This document shows, in pieces, positions 8,731 through 17,269 of a stretch of 43,335 nt of DNA. The stretch covers positions 1 through 43,335 of the forward strand of contig NZ_QBKZ01000025.1 in the NCBI RefSeq assembly GCF_003056725.1, written 5' to 3'. The position numbers and the translations under genes were made by a program. The notes under the pieces are model-generated. The model saw nothing but the letters and a program-made list of their open reading frames with translations, did no database searches and had not been told where the DNA came from. The number at the start of each line of letters is the position of its first letter. Within the stretch, counting starts at the first letter, position 1. Source of the stretch: Mangrovicoccus ximenensis. Its GTDB lineage: Bacteria > Pseudomonadota > Alphaproteobacteria > Rhodobacterales > Rhodobacteraceae.

Positions 8731-9345
8731 TCACCCGGGCAGTTTCGGGCGCGGCATGCGGAACACGCTCTCGATCGCGCCGAAATCGGAATAGCCCAGC
8801 CGCGTCAGGGGCTTGAAGCGCGTGACATCGAACCGGCCCTCTTCGGTCAGGCAGTCGTCGCGCAGATGGATCGCCTCGATCCGGGCGATCATCAGCCGGT
8901 TGGCCCGGCCTTCCAGATCGACCACTTGGGTCAGCCGGCATTCCAGCGAGGCCGCCGCATGGGCGAGCCGCGGGCAGTCGATGGTCTCGCACTCGGCAAG
9001 CTCCAGCCCCAGATGCGCCGCCTCGTTCACCTCGGCGGGGAAGGGCGCGGAAGACGCGTTCAGCGCCTCGCGGTCGTCATAGCCCGCGATGTTGATGCAC
9101 AGCACGCCGCTGGCCCTGGCCTGGGCGAAGCTGTCCTTGCCGGCCTCGCGGTCGGGCTTGTCGCCGATCGAGGCGACGATCACCTGCGGCGGCGTGTAGG
9201 CCACGGCGTTGAAGAAGGAATAGGGCGACAGGTTGACCTGCCCGTCGCTGCCGCGGGTGGTGATCCAGGCGATCGGGCGCGGCGAGACGATTGCGGTCAG
9301 CGGGTCGCGCGGCAGCGGCCGCTCGCCGTCGGTGCGGTAGAACAT
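8731..9345 (-). CDS. flavin reductase-like FMN-binding protein (last gene of nic operon)
   Basis: 204-residue protein of the flavin reductase/DIM6-NTAB split-barrel family, with DPLTAIVSPRPIAWITT, VNLSPYSFFNAVAYTPPQ and VLCINIAGYDDREALNASS. Members bind FMN and reduce it with NAD(P)H, often for a two-component monooxygenase, though many have no known role. The start at 9345 gives MFYRTDGERPLPRDP and has GGGAG upstream. It lies 46 bases after nicF in the same direction, ahead of the terminator, so it belongs to the nicotinate operon. The described nic clusters I know do not need a separate flavin reductase, because NicC binds FAD and uses NADH itself. This one may serve an alternative hydroxylase. 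Confidence 0.85.
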   Translation of the reverse strand: MFYRTDGERPLPRDPLTAIVSPRPIAWITTRGSDGQVNLSPYSFFNAVAYTPPQVIVASIGDKPDREAGKDSFAQARASGVLCINIAGYDDREALNASSAPFPAEVNEAAHLGLELAECETIDCPRLAHAAASLECRLTQVVDLEGRANRLMIARIEAIHLRDDCLTEEGRFDVTRFKPLTRLGYSDFGAIESVFRMPRPKLPG

Positions 9346-9391
9346 GGCAGTCTCCCTATCGGTGGGGCGGGCGCGGCGGCCCGCCCTGGGG

Positions 9392-10012
9392 TCAGAGGCT
9401 TTCGAGCCAGGCGGCGATGTCATCCGCATCGGTGACATCGGCATATTTCTGGCCCATATCGTAAAGGTTTGCGTCATGCGGCGCCTGCGCCCGATCGGCG
9501 CAGCAATCGGCCGGGACCAGCACGTTGAAGCCCGACTGGACCGCATCCACGACGGTCGCGCGCACGCAGCCCGAGGTGGTTGCGCCGCAGACCACGACCG
9601 TGTCGGCGCCCGCGCCGGCCAGCAGCGCGGACAGCGTCGAGCCGAAGAAGGACGAGGCGCCCTTCTTGGTGACGACGGCGTCTTCCGGCTGGATGCCGGT
9701 GGCTGCGTCGATCTCGACCAGCCGCGTGCCTTCGATCAGCGCGCGCATGCCGGTGGCCTTCTTCAGCCAGGGCAGCTTGTCGAGTTCGCCCGGATGGTAG
9801 GCGATGGTGGTGAAGACGACGGGGAAGCCCTTGGCACGGGCGATGTCGCAGAGCCGTTTGGTCGCCGCCATCTGGGCGGAGGCCTCCGAGGCGGTCGGGT
9901 ATTGCAGGTCGGTGAAGCCGTAGGAGAAATCGACGACGACGATGGCGGGGCGGGTGCCGCGCGGCACGGAGGCGCCGAAGCCCGCGGCCTTGTAGGTCTG
10001 TTCCTGGGACAT
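9392..10012 (-). CDS. nicF: maleamate amidohydrolase, isochorismatase-like (NicF)
   Basis: Cysteine hydrolase of the isochorismatase fold, 206 residues. NicF hydrolyses maleamate to maleate and ammonia. The catalytic triad is visible: Asp in AIVVVDFSYGFTD, Lys in VVTKKGASSFFGST and the nucleophilic Cys in VVCGATTSGCVRAT. The family also holds N-carbamoylsarcosine amidase and nicotinamidase; the assignment to NicF rests mainly on its place in an operon with nicX, nicD and nicE. The ATG at 10012 has GAGGA upstream. It follows nicX by 62 bases. Confidence 0.85.
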   Translation of the reverse strand: MSQEQTYKAAGFGASVPRGTRPAIVVVDFSYGFTDLQYPTASEASAQMAATKRLCDIARAKGFPVVFTTIAYHPGELDKLPWLKKATGMRALIEGTRLVEIDAATGIQPEDAVVTKKGASSFFGSTLSALLAGAGADTVVVCGATTSGCVRATVVDAVQSGFNVLVPADCCADRAQAPHDANLYDMGQKYADVTDADDIAAWLESL

Positions 10013-10074
10013 GGGATCCTCGAGAGAAAGGGTCCCGCGCCGGGCGGACGTCCGGCGCGGGGGCGGGCGGCCTG

Positions 10075-11106
10075 TCAGGCGCGCTCCATCGCGATTTCCT
10101 TGACGACGATGTCGCCGTCGATGACGATCGGCTTGTCGTCGAGGAAGAGCGAGCAGCCGCGCATCGGGATGTCCAGATGGCAGGCGGTGTCGTTCGGGCC
10201 GCCGAGCTCGTTGTTCGGCCCGGTGGAGAACATCACGTTGCCGTAGAAGGCGCGCGGCTCCATGCCCATGCCGCCCGGGAAGGCGCCCGGCACCATGTTG
10301 TGCCACTTGGCATTGGGGTTCATGCCCCAGCCGACATGGCTCATGCCCATGCCGCGCGGGTCGTTGAACGCCGCCATGTAGGATTTCACCAGCTCGGCAT
10401 CGAGCCCGCCACGGATGTCGGTGATCCAGCCCTTTTCGATCGTGTAGGTGATCGGGTCGCGGACATACATGTTCTGCGGCAGGAGGATGTCGCCCGGCGC
10501 CACCACGATGGTGCCGTCGACGCCGTCATCGTCGCCGCCGGTGAAGACGAAGCCCGAGGGCCAGTGGTCCCAGCGGCCCGGCTCGTCGGTGCAGGCATAT
10601 TCGGTGACCGCCGGATAGGTGTTCAGCTTGTAGGTCACGTCGGTGCCGTGCGGCGAGGTGATGCGCATCACCTTGGCGGCGTCGACCATGGCGCCGGCGA
10701 TGGTGACCTTCTCGCGGATCTCCTGGGTCGGCAGCATCCGCGCCAGCAGTTCCGGCGGCTCGACCGCGGTCAGGATGCGGGTGCCGGCGGCCTGGATGGC
10801 GAATTGCTCGGGGCTGAACAGCAGGAAGATGCAGTCGATCAGCATGTCGCAGTTCTTCAGCGCCTCGACCGCCTCGGGCATCGCGGCCAGGCCGGTCTGG
10901 CCCACGGCCCAGGCGCCGACGACCGGCGGGGCCGGCAGGCGCATGTGGTACATGTTGGCGCCCAGCCGCATGCCCGCCGCCATGAAGGCATCGGCATAGT
11001 CCAGCCGCTCGTTGCCCTGGGTCAGGACGATGAGGCGCTCGTCCTTCTGCACGCCCGACATCTTCAGCTGATGCAGGCAGATCTCGGTGAAGCTCGCGTG
11101 ATCCAT
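10075..11106 (-). CDS. nicX: 2,5-dihydroxypyridine 5,6-dioxygenase (NicX)
   Basis: Non-haem Fe(II) extradiol-type ring-cleaving dioxygenase that opens 2,5-dihydroxypyridine to N-formylmaleamate. The 343-residue length matches the family. The C-terminal half carries candidate iron ligands in the segments GMSHVGWGMNPNAKW (His), YGNVMFSTGPNNELGG (Ser) and NDTACHLDIPMRG (His and Asp), corresponding to the His/Ser/His/Asp arrangement known for this family, which is related to leucyl aminopeptidase-like (AmpS) folds. The gene sits 18 bases after nicD on the same strand. Context and motif together make this firm. Confidence 0.9.
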   Translation of the reverse strand: MDHASFTEICLHQLKMSGVQKDERLIVLTQGNERLDYADAFMAAGMRLGANMYHMRLPAPPVVGAWAVGQTGLAAMPEAVEALKNCDMLIDCIFLLFSPEQFAIQAAGTRILTAVEPPELLARMLPTQEIREKVTIAGAMVDAAKVMRITSPHGTDVTYKLNTYPAVTEYACTDEPGRWDHWPSGFVFTGGDDDGVDGTIVVAPGDILLPQNMYVRDPITYTIEKGWITDIRGGLDAELVKSYMAAFNDPRGMGMSHVGWGMNPNAKWHNMVPGAFPGGMGMEPRAFYGNVMFSTGPNNELGGPNDTACHLDIPMRGCSLFLDDKPIVIDGDIVVKEIAMERA

Positions 11107-11124
11107 GTCAGTGTTCCCTGTTGG

Positions 11125-11907
11125 TTATGCGTCGAAATCCATGACCGCCTCGAGGAAGCCCTCGAGATCGTCCCAGGGGATCATGTGCCCCGCCTCCTCG
11201 ACGATGCATTGCTGCATCTTCGGGGCCAGCGCGGCGATCTCCTCCTGGTCGGCCTGGTCGACCACCGTGGCGCCGCCCGCGATCACCAGCCGCGCGGGCT
11301 TCTCGATCTTCGGCAGGTCCTGGTGGATGTCGTCGGTGTGGAAGCCGTCGAAGGCGATTCGGATCGCGCCCCAGTGGCAGGTATGCAGCCATTCGGCCCT
11401 GAGCGCGACCTGCTCGTCAGTCCAGGTCGGGCAGAAGCTCTTCATCTCCTCGAAGGTGATGGCGCGTTTCGACATCATGATGCTGTCGCCGTACCACGGC
11501 CATTTCGACGGATAGGCGCGGCGGTTCGGGCCCGAGGTCGGCGGATCGACCAGGATATAGCCCGCGAAAGGCGCGGCATTGCGGGCATTGGCGCGGATCG
11601 CGATGCGGGCGCCCATCGAGTGGCCCATCAGGATCGGGCTGTCCATCTGCTCGGCGATCGCGATGGCGTCATCGGCCATTGCGTCGAGCGAATAGTCGAG
11701 ATCGCCGGTCGCCGACAGGCCGCGGCCGCGCACGTCGAGCACGTGGACCTCGAATTTCTCGGCCAGCCGCTCGGCGACGAAGCCCCAGGTGATTGCGGGC
11801 GAGGTGATGCCCGGCACCAGCAGGAGCTGCTTCGCGCCCGCGGGCCCATCCCAGCGGATCAGGTGCTGGCGGATGCCGTTCGCGTTGATGTTGTAGCCAA
11901 AGCCCAT
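11125..11907 (-). CDS. nicD: N-formylmaleamate deformylase, alpha/beta hydrolase (NicD)
   Basis: Alpha/beta-hydrolase of 260 residues. NicD removes formate from N-formylmaleamate, the product of NicX. The nucleophile elbow is GHSMGA (Ser in about 95-100), the oxyanion segment is LLLVPGITSPAITWG, the strand and loop VHVLDVRGRGLS follows, and the catalytic His is in EEAGHMIPWDDLEGF at the C-terminus. It resembles other hydrolases in general form, so the precise substrate is inferred from operon position between nicE and nicX. Upstream GAGGACACCGAG provides a ribosome site. Confidence 0.88.
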   Translation of the reverse strand: MGFGYNINANGIRQHLIRWDGPAGAKQLLLVPGITSPAITWGFVAERLAEKFEVHVLDVRGRGLSATGDLDYSLDAMADDAIAIAEQMDSPILMGHSMGARIAIRANARNAAPFAGYILVDPPTSGPNRRAYPSKWPWYGDSIMMSKRAITFEEMKSFCPTWTDEQVALRAEWLHTCHWGAIRIAFDGFHTDDIHQDLPKIEKPARLVIAGGATVVDQADQEEIAALAPKMQQCIVEEAGHMIPWDDLEGFLEAVMDFDA

Positions 11908-11967
11908 CTCGGTGTCCTCTTGTCCTTGCGGCCGGGCAGCGCTGCCCGGCCCTGTGTCGTTCCGGTC

Positions 11968-12717
11968 TCAGTAGGCGCCCGACAGCAGCGCGCCGCCGCC
12001 CGGCACGCGGGTCGGCAGGTCCAGCGCCTTCAGCATCGACCAGGTGGTGGCGACGGCGGCGGTCAGCACCGGCTTTCCACTCTGCGCCTCGACCGTGGTG
12101 ACGGCGGGCAGCGACGGCATCTGCACGCAGGCCGAGAGCACGATGACATCGGCCTCGGCCGTGTCCATGCCCGCGACGATGCTGGGCAGGTTCATCGGGT
12201 CATGCGCGGCGACGTCCAGGTTGTTCTGGATTTCCAGCGCGCGGTAGTCGACGACCTCGAAGCCCTCGTTGCGGATGTAGTCGACGACCATTTCGGTCAG
12301 CGGCTTCATGTAGGGGGCGACGACGGCGATCTTCTTCGCGCCCATCGCCTTGAGTCCTTCGACCAGCGCGCCGGCCGAGGTGATGACTTCGGCGGGCATC
12401 TCGTTGCCGCGGGTCACTTCGGTCAGCCGTTCGGCGGACGTGCGGTGATAGCCGTGGCCCATCGACATGATCGCGACGAGGCAGGCATAGCCCATCACGT
12501 CGACGCCGGCATCCGACAGCTCCAGCGCGCAGCGGTCGCTGTCGGCATCCATCTTCGCCAGCTCTTCCTTGGTGACGTGCTTCATCCGCATCCGCGAGGA
12601 GTGGAAGGTGAAGCGCTCGGGTGCCACCATCTCGCGGGCGCGCAGCAGCGCCGGGATTTCGGTTTCCATGGTGATGTTGGACGACGGCACGATCTGGCCG
12701 ATGCGATAGGTCTTCAT
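11968..12717 (-). CDS. nicE: maleate isomerase (NicE)
   Basis: Asp/Glu-racemase-superfamily enzyme converting maleate to fumarate, the last step of nicotinate degradation. The 249-residue protein begins MKTYRIGQIVPSSNITMETE. It carries the two catalytic cysteines of the family in GYACLVAIMSMG and VIVLSACVQMPSLP, and ends with the GGGALLSG loop. I chose the ATG at 12717; a GTG three codons upstream (12726) is also in frame but leaves only 3 bases after GGAGG. First gene of the operon, preceded by a TetR-type operator at 12748-12769. Confidence 0.9.
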   Translation of the reverse strand: MKTYRIGQIVPSSNITMETEIPALLRAREMVAPERFTFHSSRMRMKHVTKEELAKMDADSDRCALELSDAGVDVMGYACLVAIMSMGHGYHRTSAERLTEVTRGNEMPAEVITSAGALVEGLKAMGAKKIAVVAPYMKPLTEMVVDYIRNEGFEVVDYRALEIQNNLDVAAHDPMNLPSIVAGMDTAEADVIVLSACVQMPSLPAVTTVEAQSGKPVLTAAVATTWSMLKALDLPTRVPGGGALLSGAY

Positions 12718-12747
12718 GTTGGTCACCTTCCTCCGGGATACCTAACT

Positions 12748-12769
12748 TTATTATTCGAACGATGAATAA
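12748..12769. promoter_or_regulatory. TetR-type operator upstream of nicE operon
   Basis: Imperfect inverted repeat reading TTATT, three bases, TCGA, two bases, then GATGAATAA. It lies 31 bases before the nicE start. The same pattern recurs at 13585-13607 upstream of the tetR gene, aligned without gaps over TCGA and GATGAATAA. Its position suggests repression of the nicE-D-X-F-reductase operon by the TetR protein encoded next door. Confidence 0.7.
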
Positions 12770-12839
12770 GGAAAAGATTGGGTGTGTACAAACAATATTG
12801 GCGAAAAGATGAATTTTGGAGGCTTCTTGGAGCGGTTGC

Positions 12840-13514
12840 CTAATTAATGGGCGCCCGCAGGCCGGCCGAGAGGAAGCAGATCAGCTGTTCCAGCATGTCC
12901 TCTGCGGGAATTTCGCGGATCTGGCCTTCGCTGAGATCGGCGAGTCGGCCCAGATCGTTCAGCATGAAGAGATAGGCGCCGACCAGGAAGGCCATGCGCG
13001 TGGCGAGGATGTCCCGCGGGATCGCCGGCAGCAGATCCGCCAGCGCGTCTATGTAGCGTTTCAGGGAGGGGTCGTAGACCTCTCGGCGCAGCTCCAGCGC
13101 ATGGGCCTCGGGTTCGGCATGCACGCGGGCCTGAAGCGCGATGAAGGCCGCACCGCCCGGTCCGGAGCGCTTCATTTCCCATTGCGGCTGCAGATAGGCG
13201 CGCACCAGCGCGTCCACGCTCGGGGCGGGGTCGGCCAAGGCACGGTCGAGCAGGACGTGGCGCCGGCCCGACAGCATGCCGCCGCGGCGGCGGAACACCG
13301 CGTCGAACAGGTCCTGCTTCGATCCGAAATAGTAGCGCAGCAGCGCTTGGTTCACGCCTGCGCGGGTGGCGATGTCGCGCAGCGAGGCACCGGCGAAGCC
13401 GGCGGCGGCAAAGCAGAACTCGGCCTGATCGAGAATGGCGTCGCGCACGTCCGGCCGGTCGGTTCCGGCTTTCGGGCGGCCGGGGCGGCGGCGCGGTTCC
13501 TGCGTCTGGCTCAT
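12840..13514 (-). CDS. TetR-family regulator of the nicotinate cluster (NicS-like)
   Basis: 224-residue TetR-type repressor. After a basic tail (RRRPGRPK), the helix-turn-helix occupies about residues 20-65: AILDQAEFCFAAAGFAGAS, then LRDIATRAGVNQALLRYYFGSKQDLF. The C-terminal ligand domain is unremarkable. The start at 13514 (AGGA upstream) gives MSQTQEPRR; an earlier in-frame codon is less likely. It sits between nicE and the marR gene, on the same strand as nicE. Matching operator-like repeats lie before nicE and before tetR itself, suggesting control of both. In Pseudomonas putida KT2440 the TetR-type NicS represses nicAB. Confidence 0.85.
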   Translation of the reverse strand: MSQTQEPRRRPGRPKAGTDRPDVRDAILDQAEFCFAAAGFAGASLRDIATRAGVNQALLRYYFGSKQDLFDAVFRRRGGMLSGRRHVLLDRALADPAPSVDALVRAYLQPQWEMKRSGPGGAAFIALQARVHAEPEAHALELRREVYDPSLKRYIDALADLLPAIPRDILATRMAFLVGAYLFMLNDLGRLADLSEGQIREIPAEDMLEQLICFLSAGLRAPIN

Positions 13515-13584
13515 GGCGGTCCTTTCCGGCGGGGGCCGTCCCATGAACCATGCCGGGCGGGACCGGGGCAAGGTGCCGTCCAGA

Positions 13585-13607
13585 TTATTTCATCGACTGA
13601 TGAATAA
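13585..13607. promoter_or_regulatory. second copy of the TetR-type operator, upstream of tetR
   Basis: Reads TTATT, TCATCGAC, then TGATGAATAA, containing the inverted pair TCATC/GATGA around GACT. It shares TCGA and GATGAATAA in register with the site before nicE. It lies 71 bases before the tetR start and just downstream of the marR stop, fitting self-control of tetR. Confidence 0.65.
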
Positions 13608-13632
13608 AAATCCGCGGGCTGGTCCGTCCGGA

Positions 13633-14067
13633 TCAGCTGATCCGGCGCAGGAGCGACAGCAGGGTCGCGGCCTCCTCGGCGCTCAGCGGCGCCAGCGTGT
13701 CGGCGGTGATCTGCTTCATCGTGGGCAGCGTCTCGGCCAGCAGCTCGCGCCCCTCGGGCGTGGTGCGCAGCATGTAGCGCCGCTTGTCGACCTGGTCGCG
13801 CTCGGTCTCGACGAGGCCGCGCGCCTGGAGGCGCGAGATCACGCCCTTGGTGGTCGCGGCATCCATGGCGACGAGCCGCCCCAGCGCGTTCTGCGAGATC
13901 GGCCCGGGTTCGGTCGCCAGCCGGTAGAGCGTCGAGAACTGCATCGAGGTCAGCCCGCCGGGATTGTGCTCGGAAAAGATCGTCATGTGCCGCTGATAGG
14001 CCTTGCGCAGGGCGAAGCCCACCTGCTCGTCGAGCTTGTAGTCGGAGTCTTCTTCGAGCGGCGCCAT
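13633..14067 (-). CDS. nicR: MarR-family regulator of nicotinate genes (NicR-like)
   Basis: 144-residue MarR-type winged-helix repressor: LDEQVGFALRKAYQRHMTIF dimer helix, then FSTLYRLATEPGPISQNALGRLVAMDAATTKGVISRLQARGLVETER as recognition helix and wing (positions about 45-95), DKRRYMLRTTPEGREL, and a C-terminal dimer helix. The start at 14067 has GAGGAAG upstream; upstream in-frame ATGs would add family-unlike sequence. Divergent from nicAB across 267 bases, so nicAB and its own gene are the natural targets. In P. putida, NicR senses 6-hydroxynicotinate and represses the downstream pathway. The ligand here is inferred. Confidence 0.85.
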   Translation of the reverse strand: MAPLEEDSDYKLDEQVGFALRKAYQRHMTIFSEHNPGGLTSMQFSTLYRLATEPGPISQNALGRLVAMDAATTKGVISRLQARGLVETERDQVDKRRYMLRTTPEGRELLAETLPTMKQITADTLAPLSAEEAATLLSLLRRIS

Positions 14068-14274
14068 CGGCAGTCTTCCTCGTTCTCGGAACCGGCCGTT
14101 CCAGTTTTGCCCGGGATTCGGAACTTCGGGATGGCATTCTTTCGCTGCAGCAGACAACAGGAAATCGCTGCCCCGGAGGAAATGCCCAATCGCGTTGCAA
14201 AATGCACATTTCATCAGCACAATTTCAGCCGCAACGGTCGGGAAGGCGGATTTGTTCCCGGTCAGGCGGAAAGA

Positions 14275-14288
14275 ATGTTTGTGTACAT
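14275..14288. promoter_or_regulatory. candidate MarR operator in the nicR-nicA intergenic region
   Basis: ATGT-N6-ACAT inverted repeat (ATGTTTGTGTACAT) 46 bases before the nicA start, containing the palindrome TGTACA. A second weaker repeat, AAATG-CA-CATTT, lies at 14200-14211. Both sit in the AT-richest part of the 14068-14334 divergent region. Which, if either, is the MarR site cannot be told from the sequence. Confidence 0.4.
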
Positions 14289-14334
14289 CCAAATTTCTCG
14301 CCTACGGATCCGGACAGACCTGAAAGGAGCGCAT

Positions 14335-14829
14335 GTGTCCCCTCTATCCCTCTCCTTCACGCTGAACGGCCAAGCGGTGATGGCCGGTGCCGACCGCCAC
14401 CGCGTGTTCCTCGACCTGCTGCGCGACGAACTGGGGCTGAACGGACCCAAATACGGCTGCGGCATGGCGCAATGCGGCGCCTGTTCGGTGCTCGTCGACG
14501 GCAAGCCCGCGCGCGCCTGCGTGCTGCGCGCCGCGCGCGTCGAGGGCCGCGAGGTTGTGACGCTCGAGGGTCTGGCCGAGGGCGGCAAGCTGCATCCGGT
14601 GCAGCAGGCCTTCGTCGAGAAGCAGGCCGCGCAATGCGGCTACTGCCTGAACGGCATGGTGATCTCGGCGGTGGCGCTCCTGCGCGCCAATCCGCGGCCC
14701 GGCCGCGACGAGATCCGCGAGGGGATGCGCGACAACCTGTGCCGCTGCGGCACGCATCAGGAAATCATCGAGGCGGTGGAACGTGCCGCGGAACTTCTGG
14801 CAGAGGCCGGGGAGGGCGCCCATGTCTGA
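14335..14829 (+). CDS. nicA: nicotinate hydroxylase small subunit, 2Fe-2S (NicA)
   Basis: Iron-sulfur subunit of the molybdenum hydroxylase that converts nicotinate to 6-hydroxynicotinate. The 164-residue protein has the plant-type 2Fe-2S cluster (YGCGMAQCGACSVLVDG plus the later Cys in PARAC) and the second cluster domain (QCGYCLNGMV and CRCGTH). It starts with GTG at 14335, which gives SPLSLSFTLNG in frame and has AAAGGAG 7 bases upstream. The nearby ATG at 14333 is out of frame. A long open frame upstream has no resemblance. Its stop overlaps the nicB start by 8 bases (ATGTCTGA). Confidence 0.9.
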   Translation: MSPLSLSFTLNGQAVMAGADRHRVFLDLLRDELGLNGPKYGCGMAQCGACSVLVDGKPARACVLRAARVEGREVVTLEGLAEGGKLHPVQQAFVEKQAAQCGYCLNGMVISAVALLRANPRPGRDEIREGMRDNLCRCGTHQEIIEAVERAAELLAEAGEGAHV

Positions 14830-16928
14830 CATCGGTCTGGTTTCCGTTTTCGAGGATCGTCCCGACGGCCGCGTCACCCATGTGCAGATCGACGGCGCCG
14901 GGCAGGTGACCGGGTTCAACGGCCATGTCGATCTGGGCACCGGCATCGAGACCGCGCTGTCGCAGATCGTTGCCGAGGAGCTCGACCTGCCGCTGGGCGA
15001 TGTGGCGATGGTGCTGGGCGATACCGCGTGCACGCCCGACCAGGGGCCGACCATCGCTTCCGAGACGATCCAGGTGGCGGCGGTCCCGCTGCGCAAGGCG
15101 GCGGCGCAGCTGCGCAACTACCTTGCGGGCGAGGGGGCGCGGCGGCTGAACGCCCCGGCCGACGGCGTCGAGCTGCGCGGCGGCACGGTGGTGTGGAAGG
15201 ACACGCAGGTCACCTATGCCGCCCTGGTCGCGGGCAAGGACGTGGCGATGCGGCTCGATCCCGAGATGCCGGTCAAGGACCCGAAGGACTACCGCATCGT
15301 CGGCCAGGCGGCGGGCCGGGTCGACCTGCCGTCGAAGGCGACCGGCGATTTCGCCTATATCCAGGACCTGAAGGTCGCCGGCATGGTCCATGGCCATGTG
15401 GTCCGCCCGCCCTATGCCGGGCGCGACAGCGGCGATTTCATCGGACGGTCGCTGGTCTCCTTCGACGAGGCGGCGGTGGCGCAGATGCCGGGCTTCCTCG
15501 CCGTGGTCCGCGAGGGCGATTTCCTCGCCGTCGTCGCCGAGACGGCGCATCAGGCACAGCGCATCGCCGAGGCCCTGCCGGTCAGCTGGCGGATGCCGCC
15601 GCCTGCGCCGGATCTGTCCGACCTGAAGCACGCGCTGAAGGCGGCGCCGTCGACGCCGCGCGCGCTGGACCGGACCGGCGATTTCGACGCCGCGATCGGC
15701 GAATGCGGCATCCGGCTCGAGCGGAGCTATGTCTGGCCCTACCACCTGCACGGCTCGATCGGCCCGTCCTGCGCCGTCGCCGATTGGCAGGATGGCCGCC
15801 CGGTGGTCTGGAGCGGCACGCAGAACCCGCACATGCTGCGCGGCGATCTGGCCACCCTGACCGGGCTCGACCCCGAGGCGATCGAGATCCGCCGCCTGCA
15901 GGCCGCGGGCTGCTACGGCCGCAACTGCGCCGACGATGTCTGCGGCGACGCGCTGATCCTCGCCCGCGCGATGGGCTGTCCGGTGCGGGTGCAGCTGACC
16001 CGCGCGCAGGAAACCCTGTGGGAGCCGAAGGGCGCCGCGCAGCTGATGGAGGTCTCGGGCGGCATCGCCGGGACAGGCGACCTGCATGCCTATGCGCTCG
16101 ATACCTGGTACCCGTCGAACCGCGGCCCGAACCTCTCGCTGCTGCTCACCGGGCGCATCTCGCCCGAGCCGCGCCCCTCGGACATGGGCGACCGCACCAC
16201 GGTGCCGCCCTACCGCGTGCCGAACAAGAAGATCACCGTGCATGACATGGCGCCGATGGTGCGCGCCGCCTGGATGCGCGGCGTCTCGGCGCTGCCGAAC
16301 ACCTTCGCGCATGAAAGCTTCATGGACGAGCTGGCGCATGAGGCCGGCGAGGACCCGGTCGCCTTCCGGCTGCGCCATCTCGACGATCCCCGCGCCGCCG
16401 ACCTGGTGCGCCGCACCGCAGCCGAGGCAGGCTGGGAGGAGCGCACCGGCCCGCGCTTCCGCCGCGAGGGGCGGATGGCCTATGGCCAGGGCTTCGCCTA
16501 CGCGACCTATGTGCACGGCACCTTCCCCGGCACGGCCGCCGCCGCCGCCGCCTGGGTCTGCGACGTGACGGTCGACACGCTGACCGGCGAGGTGACGCTG
16601 ACCCGCGTCTTCGTCGGCCAGGACCAGGGGCTGGTGATCAACCCCGACGGCGTGCGCGCGCAGATCCACGGCAACGTGATGCAGACCGCCAGCCGGACCC
16701 TGCATGAGGAGGTCGCCTTCGAGGAGATCACCCCGGCGCCGCAGAGCTGGGCGACCTACCCGATCCAGACTTTCGACCGGCTGCCCGAGATCCGCACCAT
16801 GCTGATCGAGCGCCCGGACGAGCCCGCGCTCGGCGTCGGCGAGAGCGCGGCTGTGCCGGCGGCGGCGGCGATCGCCAACGCGATCTTCGACGCGACCGGG
16901 GTGCGGCTGCGCGAAGCGCCCTTCCAGC
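14822..16928 (+). pseudogene. nicB: nicotinate hydroxylase large subunit, molybdopterin domain (NicB), 3' truncated
   Basis: Large subunit of the xanthine-dehydrogenase superfamily. About 702 residues are visible, with the first molybdenum-binding domain (NGHVDLGTGIETALSQIVAEE), QGPTIASETIQ, the GCYGRNCADD loop and the C-terminal segments GQGFAYATY, FVGQDQGLVINPDG and GVGESAAVPAAAAIANAIFDATGVRLRE. The catalytic Glu lies in GVGESA. In P. putida the NicB protein continues with a cytochrome c domain carrying haem motifs that passes electrons onward. Here the frame is cut directly after the molybdopterin domain by the join to a DUF58 gene. Whether the native protein had haems cannot be told. Confidence 0.9.
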
Positions 16929-17269
16929 GCCCGCGCCCGGCGCGATTTCGGCGGCATCGACCGCGAGGCGAACTCCATCGACTGGGCGCCGTCGACCCAG
17001 ACGAGCACGGTCTGGCTGGCCTGCCATTCGCGTTCGCGGATGAACTGCTGGTCCGAGCGCGCCGAGCGCCGCCAGTCGATCAGCCGCGCCTCGTCGAAGG
17101 GCTGGGCCGGGCGGTACTGCCAGAATTCCTCGCCGGTGCCGGGACGGCGGCGGCCATGCGCGCCGAGGAGCATGTTGGAGGCCAGATGCTCGGCATCCGC
17201 CAGGAGCGGCGGCAGCGCCTCGGAGATGTCATGCGCGTCCCGGCGCAGGTCGGCTGCGCTCTCCGTCAT
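16929..17269 (-). pseudogene. DUF58 domain protein, N-terminal fragment
   Basis: N-terminal part (about 113 residues) of a DUF58/BatA-type protein that accompanies MoxR ATPases. Recognisable are LLGAHGRRRPGTGEEFWQYRPAQPFD, IDWRRSARSDQQFIREREWQASQTV and the start of a von Willebrand-like fold (VLVWVDGAQSM). The start at 17269 forms a 4-base ATGA overlap with the stop of the GIY-YIG gene. The protein is cut after SRRARALE where nicB's 3' end begins on the opposite strand. About 170-200 C-terminal residues are missing. Confidence 0.85.

Noticed and set aside
10177..12765. An 862-codon plus-strand frame opposite nicX-nicD-nicE
   Set aside because: Shadow of the nic genes: antisense composition, no ribosome site and no domain.
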